Assembly (NCBI GenBank): GCA_025350285.1
Contig: JANXYE010000567.1
Coordinates: 1 to 5,293 of the forward strand
From: Chloroflexota bacterium
GTDB taxonomy: Bacteria; Chloroflexota; Dehalococcoidia; Tepidiformales; Tepidiformaceae
DNA: 5,293 nt
Direction of reading: 5' to 3'
In this document: piece by piece, positions 1 to 5,293 of the stretch
Layout of the letters: each line of letters starts with the position of its first letter
Position numbering within the stretch: position 1 is the stretch's first letter
Made by a program: the position numbers and the translations under genes
The notes under the pieces: generated by a model
What the model saw: only the letters and a program-made list of their open reading frames with translations
Told to the model about the DNA's origin: nothing
The model's database searches: none

Positions 1-994
1 CTACGAGCAGGAAGGTCGCATCTTCCGTAGCCCGGCCCGCTTTCGAGACCGCGCGCACATGATGCGGATTATCGAGCGCATTGTGGCGCCACTCGGCCGC
101 CGGATCGACGAATCGAGCCCGATGGTGGACGCCCGCCTGCCGGATGGCTCGCGCGTCAACATCACCATCCCACCGGCATCGCCGAAGGCGCCGACGATCA
201 CCATCCGAAAGTTCCGTTCGGACAGGATGCGGATGGCGGACCTCATCTCCGTTGGGTCGTTGAGCGACGAGACGGCGGAGTTCCTGGCGATGTGCGTGCG
301 GGCGCATATGAACATCATCGTGAGCGGCGGCACGGGCACCGGTAAGACGACGCTCCTGAACGCGCTATCGGCGTTCATCCCGAACACCGAGCGGATCATC
401 ACGATCGAAGATCCGGCCGAACTCAAGCTCCAGCAAGAACACGTCATCACGCTCGAGGCCCGCCCCGCCAGCATCGAAGGTAAGAACCAGATAAAGCAGC
501 GTGATCTCGTCCGCAACTGCCTGCGCATGCGGCCGGACCGGATCATCGTTGGCGAGGTCCGCGGCGAAGAGTGCTTCGACATGCTCCAGGCCATGAACAC
601 CGGCCACGACGGGTCGATTTCGACCATCCACGCGAACACTCCGCGAGACGCCCTGGCGCGCATGGAGAACATGGTGCTGATGGCGGGCATGGATCTGCCA
701 GCGCGCGCCATCCGCGAACAGGTCGCGGCGGCGATCGACGTCTTCATCCAGGTGCAGCGCTTGCAGGACGGCTCGCGCAAGGTCACGCACGTGACGGAGG
801 TGAGTGGCATGGAAGGGGAGACGGTCACTCTCCAGGACATCTTCCTGTACAAGCTCGACCACGTGGACAGCGACGGCAAAGTCCATGGCTCCATGCAGGC
901 CACCGGCATTCGCCCGAGCTTCGTGGCGAAGTTTGCGCTCGCGGGGATCGAGCTGCCGACCCACCTCTTCGCAGGCAAGAACAGGGAGTGGTGA
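1..994 (+). CDS. tadA: TadA/CpaF secretion ATPase of the Flp/Tad pilus, 5'-truncated
   Basis: Cytoplasmic hexameric ATPase of the GspE/VirB11 superfamily that powers Flp (type IVc) pilus assembly. The reading frame is open from base 2 to the stop at 992-994 and gives 330 visible residues. Family members are usually about 400-500 residues, so the N-terminal part lies outside the window; the ATG at 59 is internal, because family-like sequence precedes it. The visible part begins in the N-terminal domain (RRIDESSPMVDARLPDGSRV, 107-166). Then come Walker A GGTGTGKTT (326-352, Lys at 344-346), the Asp box TIEDPAEL (401-424), Walker B-type IIVGEVRGEE (542-571, Glu at 554-556) and the His box GHDGSISTIHANTP (602-643). 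All key ATPase residues are present, so the enzyme looks functional. It is separated from tadB by a single nucleotide, which suggests translational coupling. The TadA/CpaF subfamily is favoured over VirB11 or GspE because tadB and tadC follow. Confidence 0.96.
   Translation, partial: YEQEGRIFRSPARFRDRAHMMRIIERIVAPLGRRIDESSPMVDARLPDGSRVNITIPPASPKAPTITIRKFRSDRMRMADLISVGSLSDETAEFLAMCVRAHMNIIVSGGTGTGKTTLLNALSAFIPNTERIITIEDPAELKLQQEHVITLEARPASIEGKNQIKQRDLVRNCLRMRPDRIIVGEVRGEECFDMLQAMNTGHDGSISTIHANTPRDALARMENMVLMAGMDLPARAIREQVAAAIDVFIQVQRLQDGSRKVTHVTEVSGMEGETVTLQDIFLYKLDHVDSDGKVHGSMQATGIRPSFVAKFALAGIELPTHLFAGKNREW
983..988 (+). promoter_or_regulatory. Shine-Dalgarno site of tadB
   Basis: AGGGAG lies 7 nt before the ATG at 996, inside the last codons of tadA. 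It decides the tadB start: the frame is open further upstream to an ATG at 804, but that stretch is out-of-frame tadA sequence. Confidence 0.75.
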
Positions 995-995
995 C

Positions 996-1964
996 ATGCT
1001 GACGTTGTTTGCGGCTCTCTCCACAGGGGCTTGTATCGCCGCTTTTACCCTCTACTTCGCCGGGTTCGGCGTCGCGGGTTCGGCCACCCCGGCCGCTCGC
1101 CTGTCACGCTTGCGGAACGCGGAAGTAGCGATCAGTTCGGCGCCCATCGTGGGCTCGTTGTTCAACCTGCGGAAGCGAGCGAGTGTGAACTTCGGCGGCG
1201 TGAACCTGGTCTCAGCGAACGTGGTCCAGCGCTGGAGGGCCCAGCTCGAACGCTCCGGTTTGAGCCTGAACGTGCGCGAATACTTCATGATCCGGATCGG
1301 TGTCGCGGCCGCGCTGGTCGCGATTGGGATGCTGCTCACGGGTCAGTTCTTGATCGCCCTGCTTTTCGCGCCTGTCGGCTATTGGATCGTCGGCGTGTGG
1401 GTGAAGCGGAAGATCGGCGCCCGCCAGCGCAAGATGGAATCACAGCTCGCGGAGTTCCTGCAGATGCTCGGGAGCGGGCTGCGCGCCGGTTTCGGACTTC
1501 TCCAGGCGATGGAATCGGCGACGGAACAGCTCCAGGCGCCGCTCGCGATCGAACTTCGCCGCACTATGCGCGATACCGCGATGGGATCAAGCGTCGAGAA
1601 GTCGCTGACGGCGCTCAATGGCCGGGTAGGCAGCTCGGACTTCGACATCGTGATCACGGCGATCATGATCCAGCGGTCTGTCGGCGGGAACCTGGCCGAG
1701 ATCCTCGACAACGTGGCTCAAACGATGCGCGAGCGGGAGCGCATCCGGAACGAAATTCGGACGCTGACATCGCAGCAGCGCATGAGCGGCTATGTCATCG
1801 GCGGCATCCCGATCGCGTTGGTGGGGGTCTTCCTGGTCGTTAGCCCGGACTTTGTGAAGCTGCTATTCACGGACAGCCTCGGCCGGATGATGATTGGGGC
1901 GGCGCTCACACTGGAGTTCTTGGGCTTCATGGTTATTCGAAAAATCGTGAATATCGAGGTGTAA
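996..1964 (+). CDS. tadB: TadB, inner-membrane platform protein of the Tad pilus
   Basis: Polytopic inner-membrane protein of the type II secretion F (T2SF) family. With TadC it is thought to form the platform that couples the TadA ATPase to pilin extraction and assembly. The protein is 322 residues, a normal length for TadB. Hydrophobic stretches suggest a helix near residues 2-27, one or two at about 99-136, and C-terminal helices at about 264-285 and 297-315. The cytoplasmic T2SF domain lies between, about 145-262. It contains a family-typical EFLQMLGSGLRAGFGLLQAM (153-172) and the signature GGNLAEILDNVAQTMRER (230-247) followed by a charged basic/acidic stretch. The start at 996 is supported by AGGGAG 7 nt upstream and by being 1 nt after tadA. 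The stop is 2 nt before tadC. The order tadA-tadB-tadC and the length separate it from GspF, which carries two T2SF repeats in about 400 residues. Confidence 0.95.
   Translation: MLTLFAALSTGACIAAFTLYFAGFGVAGSATPAARLSRLRNAEVAISSAPIVGSLFNLRKRASVNFGGVNLVSANVVQRWRAQLERSGLSLNVREYFMIRIGVAAALVAIGMLLTGQFLIALLFAPVGYWIVGVWVKRKIGARQRKMESQLAEFLQMLGSGLRAGFGLLQAMESATEQLQAPLAIELRRTMRDTAMGSSVEKSLTALNGRVGSSDFDIVITAIMIQRSVGGNLAEILDNVAQTMRERERIRNEIRTLTSQQRMSGYVIGGIPIALVGVFLVVSPDFVKLLFTDSLGRMMIGAALTLEFLGFMVIRKIVNIEV
1956..1961 (+). promoter_or_regulatory. Shine-Dalgarno site supporting the GTG start of tadC
   Basis: GAGGTG overlaps the end of tadB and lies 5 nt before the GTG at 1967-1969. It supports this non-ATG start over the next in-frame ATG, which would remove part of the first membrane helix. 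Confidence 0.7.
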
Positions 1965-1966
1965 CG

Positions 1967-2872
1967 GTGGAGATTCTGATTGCGCTCGGCACCTTCATGT
2001 GCGTGACGCTGATGGCGTACGGGCTGCTCTATCGCACCCCTCAATCGGCCGAACTTGAATCGCGGCTGGGTGGCCTGCGGTCGCAACGGCCGCAACGTGC
2101 GGCCCTGCCCGACGCGAGCGCGGGCTTCGGGCAACGCGTGCTGCGACCAATGGCCCTGAACATCGGTAACCGGTTCAACCGGATGCTGCCCTCAACGATG
2201 TCGGACCGCATCGATGCGGCGATCATCCAGGCTGGCCTGAAGATTTCAACGGGCCAGTTCATGCTCATCGTGGGCGTGACGATGGGGGCGTTTCCGCTGC
2301 TGATGGTGGTCCTCCTGGCGGCTGGCGGTACGAGCGTGACGACGTTGTTCATCTACTACGTCATCCTCCTGGCGATGGGCGCATATATGCCACGGTTCTG
2401 GTTGCTTGGGCGAATCAAGAAGCGTAAGAAGGCCATCTGGCGGTCGCTGCCGGATGCATTCGACCTCATCACCGCCTCCGTGGAGGCCGGCCTGGGAATA
2501 GACGCCGCGTTCAACCGGGTTATCGAAAAGGTCAAAGGCCCGTTCGCCGAGGAGCTGACGCGGACCATGCGCGAGATCTCGGTGGGCCGCAGCCGCCGCG
2601 AGGCGCTGACGGACCTTACCGAGCGGACCGGTGTGGAGGAACTCCGCAGCCTGATCAACGCTGTCATCCAGGCGGAGGCGATGGGCATCTCCATTGGCGC
2701 CGTTATCCGCGTGCAAACCGGCGTGCTGCGCGTGAAGCGCCGCCAGAAGGCCGAGGAGCAGGCGTTCAAGGCGCCAGTGAAGATGGTGTTCCCGCTGGTG
2801 CTCTTCATCTTCCCTTCGATCATGATCGTCATCGGCGGGCCGGCGGTGATCCAGGTGAAGAACGGCTTCTAG
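1967..2872 (+). CDS. tadC: TadC, second inner-membrane platform protein of the Tad pilus
   Basis: Second T2SF-family protein of the locus, a paralogue and likely partner of TadB in the Flp pilus membrane platform. It is 301 residues, usual for TadC. A helix is seen at about residues 2-21 and two more at about 98-119 and 124-146. A strongly basic loop IKKRKKAIWRS (150-160) leads into the T2SF domain (about 155-265), with LPDAFDLITASVEAGLGIDA (161-180) and a second conserved block around LRSLINAVIQAEAMGISIG (226-244). The C-terminal helix carries the typical KMVFPLVLFIFPSIMIVIGG (272-291). Translation starts at GTG (1967-1969), backed by GAGGTG 5 nt upstream and the 2-nt gap after the tadB stop. 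Both indicate translation coupled to tadB. No truncation or frameshift is visible. Confidence 0.95.
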   Translation: MEILIALGTFMCVTLMAYGLLYRTPQSAELESRLGGLRSQRPQRAALPDASAGFGQRVLRPMALNIGNRFNRMLPSTMSDRIDAAIIQAGLKISTGQFMLIVGVTMGAFPLLMVVLLAAGGTSVTTLFIYYVILLAMGAYMPRFWLLGRIKKRKKAIWRSLPDAFDLITASVEAGLGIDAAFNRVIEKVKGPFAEELTRTMREISVGRSRREALTDLTERTGVEELRSLINAVIQAEAMGISIGAVIRVQTGVLRVKRRQKAEEQAFKAPVKMVFPLVLFIFPSIMIVIGGPAVIQVKNGF

Positions 2873-2888
2873 GGCAGGAGTAACGCGC

Positions 2889-3233
2889 ATGGCAACGATC
2901 ACGAATGTCACGACCGGCCAGGCGATCGCCCCTCGGGCGGCCATCGCCGATTCCTACTGGAGCCGTTTCCGCGGCTTGATGTTGCGTCGGCGGCTGGAGG
3001 ACGGGCAAGGTCTCGACATCCGGCCGTGCGCGTCCATCCACATGATGTTCATGCTCTTCCCCATCGACGCGGTGTTCTATGACGGCGACCTGCGAGTGAC
3101 GAAGGTCTCGCGCAGGGTGCCGCCTTGGGTGGGCGTAGCGTTCGGCGGCAAGGGTGCGAAGGGCGTTGTCGAACTGCCTGCGGGCGCGGCCGCCGGTGTC
3201 GAGCGTGGCCACCAACTCGAGATTGCGGCATAG
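2889..3233 (+). CDS. DUF192 family protein in the tad operon
   Basis: Small DUF192-family protein of 114 residues, of unknown biochemical function. Family marks, in order: SRFRGLMLRRRL (25-36), GQGLDIRPCASIH (39-51, with Pro46, Cys47 and His51), FPIDAVFYDGDLRV (57-70), and near the C terminus GVVELPAGAAAGVERGHQLE. The whole protein is essentially one DUF192 domain. I see no signal peptide or membrane helix, so it is probably cytoplasmic, whereas many DUF192 proteins are exported. The residue after His51 is Met (IHMMFM) where I recall Thr in many family members. The ATG at 2889 is preceded by AGGAG (2876-2880) with 8 nt spacing. It follows tadC by 16 nt on the same strand, so it is very likely cotranscribed with the tad genes. 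That placement suggests, but does not prove, a role in pilus biogenesis. It is the last gene on this strand before a convergent neighbour. Confidence 0.9.
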   Translation: MATITNVTTGQAIAPRAAIADSYWSRFRGLMLRRRLEDGQGLDIRPCASIHMMFMLFPIDAVFYDGDLRVTKVSRRVPPWVGVAFGGKGAKGVVELPAGAAAGVERGHQLEIAA

Positions 3234-3238
3234 GAGCC

Positions 3239-3256
3239 GGGCAGCTCCGTCTGCCC
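3239..3256. terminator. Candidate bidirectional terminator hairpin
   Basis: GGGCAG (3239-3244) and CTGCCC (3251-3256) form a perfect 6-bp stem with a 6-nt loop. It sits in the 42-nt gap between the convergent DUF192 and MFS genes. A second complementary pair, GAGCCG (3234-3239) and CGGCTC (3272-3277), could add an outer stem sharing one base with the inner one. There is no T tract on either side, so intrinsic termination is uncertain. The position is what favours this reading. Confidence 0.4.
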
Positions 3257-3275
3257 CAACGCGCACACGCTCGGC

Positions 3276-4511
3276 TCAGGCCCCCGGCGTCACGGCCGGT
3301 TCGACGATGGGCTTCAACTCCAACTTAGAGATCACCCCGTGCGCGCGCCGCCAGAGGATCATGACCGGCGGCATGAGCACGAGGCAGTACGCGCCGGCGA
3401 AGCCGAAGGCCCAGAAGAGCGAGAGTGAATCGGCGAAAAACCCGAGCAGCGGTTCGAAGAAAGCGACTTGCAGGGCGAAGATGAGCGGCATCAGGCTAAG
3501 GACGGTTGCCCGTTTTTCGCTTGGGATGCGCTCGTTCAGATGGGCGCTGATGGCCGGGTTGAAGAGCCCCTGGACGACGGCCGGCAGCGCGAAGAAGGCG
3601 AACGCGACGGGGCTATCGATGAAGGCGAGGCCGAAATAGGCGCCGATCGCCGTCGAGCAGGCGAGCAGAAGGAGCTTCGGGACTCCCAACCGCGCTGACA
3701 CCCAAAAGGCGGCGAGGGAACCGCCGACGGCCAGGAGCCGCAACGGCACCTGGAGCACGGAGAAAAGAGAATCCGGCGTGTCGAAGGCGAGCAGGAAGGG
3801 CTGCACGAGGACGACCGGCCCGAAGGTGGCGGTCATCAAGAGTCCGCCGAGGAGCAGCGTGTAGCGCACCTGGGGTGTGGCCCAGGCGAACGAGAAGGCA
3901 TCGCCCATATCCCGCCAGTAGTGCCGTTCGATCTGGCGGGCGACGGGCGGCTCGACCATCGACATCGCTATCACTGCGCCGATGAGCGGGAAGACGGCGC
4001 TGATCTGGACGACGAACGCGAGGCTCGTCAGGTGGGCGACCCAACCGCCAAGGGCGAGGCTTACGGTCGCGGCGCCGAGCCCGAGAGCGAACCCGCGGCC
4101 GGCTACCTTTTGGAAGCGCTTCTCCTGCTTGCCGTGCTTCATCGTGTCGTAGAGGAGGGCCTGGTCGGCGCCGGATTGGGTGGCCTGGGCCACGCCCCAG
4201 AGGACATAGTCCGCGAACAGCATCCAGTAGTTGGTGGTGAAGCCGAAGCCGAGGATTGTGACGGAGTAGAGCACGCCGGAGAGGGCGATCACGCGCTTCC
4301 GGCCGATGTGGTCGGCCAGCGCCCCGGTGGGGGCCTGAAGCGCGGCCACGACGAGCCAAAAGGGCAGGTCCATGAGCAGGATCCAGCGCAGCTCCAGCCC
4401 GCGATCGACGATCAGGTACTTGAGCCAGATGCCGCCCCAGAGCAGGAAACTGACCATGAACGAGTTCGCGTAGAAGAGCGCGATGTTCCGGCGGATGGCG
4501 CGTGCATGCAT
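3276..4511 (-). CDS. Major facilitator superfamily (MFS) transporter
   Basis: Inner-membrane secondary transporter of 411 residues, with hydrophobic stretches consistent with the usual twelve helices in two halves. The MFS motif A appears after the second helix as GALADHIGRKRV (63-74). After the fourth helix comes SGADQALLYDT (113-123), a motif I associate with a drug-efflux-like subgroup of MFS_1. In the second half, LNERIPSEKRATVLSLMPLI (325-344) is the matching conserved loop and helix start. A hydrophilic linker at about 186-203 separates the halves. The substrate cannot be read from the sequence; a drug or metabolite exporter is possible but unproven. An in-frame stop at 4521-4523, only 9 nt upstream of the ATG, fixes the start at 4511. 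The Shine-Dalgarno is weak (a GAG in the hairpin loop just upstream). It lies 58 nt downstream of the YIP1-family gene on the same strand and may be cotranscribed with it. Confidence 0.9.
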   Translation of the reverse strand: MHARAIRRNIALFYANSFMVSFLLWGGIWLKYLIVDRGLELRWILLMDLPFWLVVAALQAPTGALADHIGRKRVIALSGVLYSVTILGFGFTTNYWMLFADYVLWGVAQATQSGADQALLYDTMKHGKQEKRFQKVAGRGFALGLGAATVSLALGGWVAHLTSLAFVVQISAVFPLIGAVIAMSMVEPPVARQIERHYWRDMGDAFSFAWATPQVRYTLLLGGLLMTATFGPVVLVQPFLLAFDTPDSLFSVLQVPLRLLAVGGSLAAFWVSARLGVPKLLLLACSTAIGAYFGLAFIDSPVAFAFFALPAVVQGLFNPAISAHLNERIPSEKRATVLSLMPLIFALQVAFFEPLLGFFADSLSLFWAFGFAGAYCLVLMPPVMILWRRAHGVISKLELKPIVEPAVTPGA

Positions 4512-4512
4512 C

Positions 4513-4529
4513 GTAGCCGCTCAGGCTAC
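4513..4529 (-). promoter_or_regulatory. Hairpin directly before the MFS start codon
   Basis: GTAGCC (4513-4518) and GGCTAC (4524-4529) form a perfect 6-bp stem with a 5-nt loop. In the MFS mRNA this structure ends one nucleotide before the AUG, and its loop reads TGAGC, holding the only purine-rich Shine-Dalgarno-like bases nearby. It could limit ribosome access or present the site in a loop. As an alternative it could act as a weak transcription attenuator between the YIP1 and MFS genes, but no T tract follows it. Confidence 0.4.
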
Positions 4530-4569
4530 CGGATCAGGCCGGGAACCGCCTCGCGCGCCGCGGGATGGG

Positions 4570-5244
4570 TCAGTTCCTGACGCCGCCAAGGTTGATGCTG
4601 CCGGTATCGACCTTGTAGTACTCACCCTTGATCAGCGCGCCGTGTCCAGCGGAGAAGCTGTTCTCGGTGTTGACGAAGACTCCCGTCGTGATGCCGGAGC
4701 TGCGGGCCATGAACGCCATGATGATCGCGAAGACCGCGAAGCCAAGGGCGTTGGACATGATGACATGATCGGAGTGGGCGCTCGTCGTCGATTGGACGGC
4801 GTAGATGCTCATGACGAACCAGAGCACGAGTGCCGCCAGCCCGATGCCGAAGCTAATTCCGGGGATGAGCATGAAGAACGTGAGCGCCAGGGGGAACGCG
4901 GCGTAGCCCATCGTGCGGAAAAGCGCCTGGATATCGCACTGTTCCTTGAAGTAGCCCGTGAGCACGGCGTAGGTGACGGCCACCCAGAAGCCCCAGAGGA
5001 CGACGTTGAAGATCGTGCCGACGAGGATGATCTTGATGAACACGTTGCCGAAGTCGATCTTCAGCCCTTCGTGGCCAACGAGCGCGAGCCAGAGCCACGC
5101 GCCGACGCCGGCGAGGAGGGAACTGACGACTACCACGAGCAGCGAGGGGATCAGTTCACGGGCGTCGTCTCGCACTTCGTCGAACACGGTGGTGTCGAGT
5201 CGGGCGAGCCGCTTGAGGCGAAGCAACATGACGTTTGGATCCAT
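4570..5244 (-). CDS. YIP1-family integral membrane protein
   Basis: Membrane protein of 224 residues resembling the bacterial YIP1 domain family, whose function is unknown. A cytoplasmic-looking N-terminal segment with RLKRLARLDTTVFDEVRDDA (9-28) precedes the first helix. This resembles the short Leu/Asp segment before the first helix in other bacterial YIP1 proteins. Predicted helices are about 32-56, 67-97, 112-129, 132-152 and 162-180, giving five. A soluble C-terminal tail of about 44 residues, rich in Gly, Asn and Ser, follows; with an odd number of helices and a cytoplasmic N terminus it would face outside. The ATG at 5244 has AGGTGA just upstream and is preferred over a second ATG five codons later. 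The MFS gene follows 58 nt downstream on the same strand. The assignment rests on hydropathy pattern and general resemblance, not on a catalytic motif. Confidence 0.75.
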   Translation of the reverse strand: MDPNVMLLRLKRLARLDTTVFDEVRDDARELIPSLLVVVVSSLLAGVGAWLWLALVGHEGLKIDFGNVFIKIILVGTIFNVVLWGFWVAVTYAVLTGYFKEQCDIQALFRTMGYAAFPLALTFFMLIPGISFGIGLAALVLWFVMSIYAVQSTTSAHSDHVIMSNALGFAVFAIIMAFMARSSGITTGVFVNTENSFSAGHGALIKGEYYKVDTGSINLGGVRN

Positions 5245-5247
5245 AGT

Positions 5248-5253
5248 TCACCT
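5248..5253 (-). promoter_or_regulatory. Shine-Dalgarno site of the YIP1-family gene
   Basis: AGGTGA on the minus strand ends 3 nt before the ATG at 5244 (6 nt counted from its AGG core). It favours the first Met over the one at codon 6. Confidence 0.55.
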
Positions 5254-5256
5254 GGT

Positions 5257-5292
5257 TTAGGCGCCAGCCGCCTCAAGGGCAGATCCGGCGCC
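5257..5292 (-). CDS. Possible 3' tail of an upstream gene (partial)
   Basis: On the minus strand a frame is open from the window edge and ends in TAA at 5257-5259. It encodes only GAGSALEAAGA. The stop lies 12 nt before the YIP1 start and just ahead of its Shine-Dalgarno, the spacing expected of an operon. The Ala/Gly-rich composition fits a coding C terminus in GC-rich DNA, but eleven codons are too few to identify a gene. It could equally be non-coding leader. Confidence 0.3.
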   Translation of the reverse strand, partial: GAGSALEAAGA

Positions 5293-5293
5293 A

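Noticed and set aside
1..978. Long open frame on the minus strand opposite tadA (325 codons)
   Set aside because: It lies antisense to a clearly conserved ATPase, has Ser/Arg/Met-rich composition without recognisable motifs, and is a usual by-product of GC-rich coding sequence.
804..995. A 64-residue N-terminal extension of TadB starting at ATG 804
   Set aside because: This part overlaps the tadA coding sequence in another frame, and the ATG at 996 has a well-spaced Shine-Dalgarno and a normal TadB N terminus.
1031..1843. Long plus-strand open frame overlapping tadB (270 codons)
   Set aside because: It is an Arg-rich out-of-frame reading of tadB with no family motifs; tadB has the T2SF signature and the Shine-Dalgarno.
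2246..2944. Minus-strand open frame opposite tadC (232 codons)
   Set aside because: His/Arg-rich antisense shadow of a conserved gene with no recognisable domain.
3276..4511. Calling the MFS protein a named drug-resistance pump
   Set aside because: The motifs support the superfamily only; nothing seen identifies a substrate.
3921..4580. Plus-strand open frame opposite the MFS gene (219 codons)
   Set aside because: Gly/Glu/Asp-rich hydrophilic shadow; the minus-strand frame has MFS motif A and twelve helix-like segments.
1..5293. CRISPR array, insertion sequence, tRNA or other sign of recent transfer
   Set aside because: No regularly spaced repeats, transposase motifs, terminal inverted repeats or tRNA-like sequence were seen, and base composition looks even across the window.

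Overview
The window is GC-rich (about 60% by eye) and densely coding, with short intergenic gaps and Shine-Dalgarno-led starts, so it is bacterial chromosomal DNA. The taxon cannot be fixed from sequence alone. The tad gene order followed by a DUF192 gene, and a five-helix YIP1-family protein of a type I associate with Chloroflexota, Armatimonadota and Actinomycetota, point loosely to one of those phyla. I see no mobile elements, RNA genes or CRISPR array.

Positions 1-3233 (+ strand) hold one tightly packed operon segment. It starts with the 3' two thirds of tadA/cpaF, the secretion ATPase, cut by the window edge. tadB follows after 1 nt and tadC after 2 nt with a GTG start; these are the two inner-membrane platform proteins. 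A DUF192 gene follows 16 nt after tadC. TadA powers, and TadB and TadC anchor, assembly of Flp/Tad type IVc pili. The pilin, prepilin peptidase, TadZ and secretin or other envelope genes are not in the window and probably lie upstream or elsewhere. DUF192 is the only member without a known pilus role.

The 42-nt gap at 3234-3275 separates this operon from genes on the opposite strand and holds a perfect 6-bp hairpin that could serve as a shared terminator without a U tract.

Positions 3276-5244 (- strand) hold, in transcription order, a YIP1-family membrane protein (4570-5244) and an MFS transporter (3276-4511), separated by 58 nt. A perfect 6-bp hairpin lies one nucleotide before the MFS start codon. 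A short open frame ending at 5257, 12 nt before the YIP1 start, may be the tail of a further gene of this operon beyond the window.

Overall this is a recognisable tad locus beside a small membrane-protein operon. I found no convincing evidence of a wholly new system. The most useful leads are the DUF192 gene in the tad operon, the hairpin at the MFS start, and the YIP1-MFS pairing.
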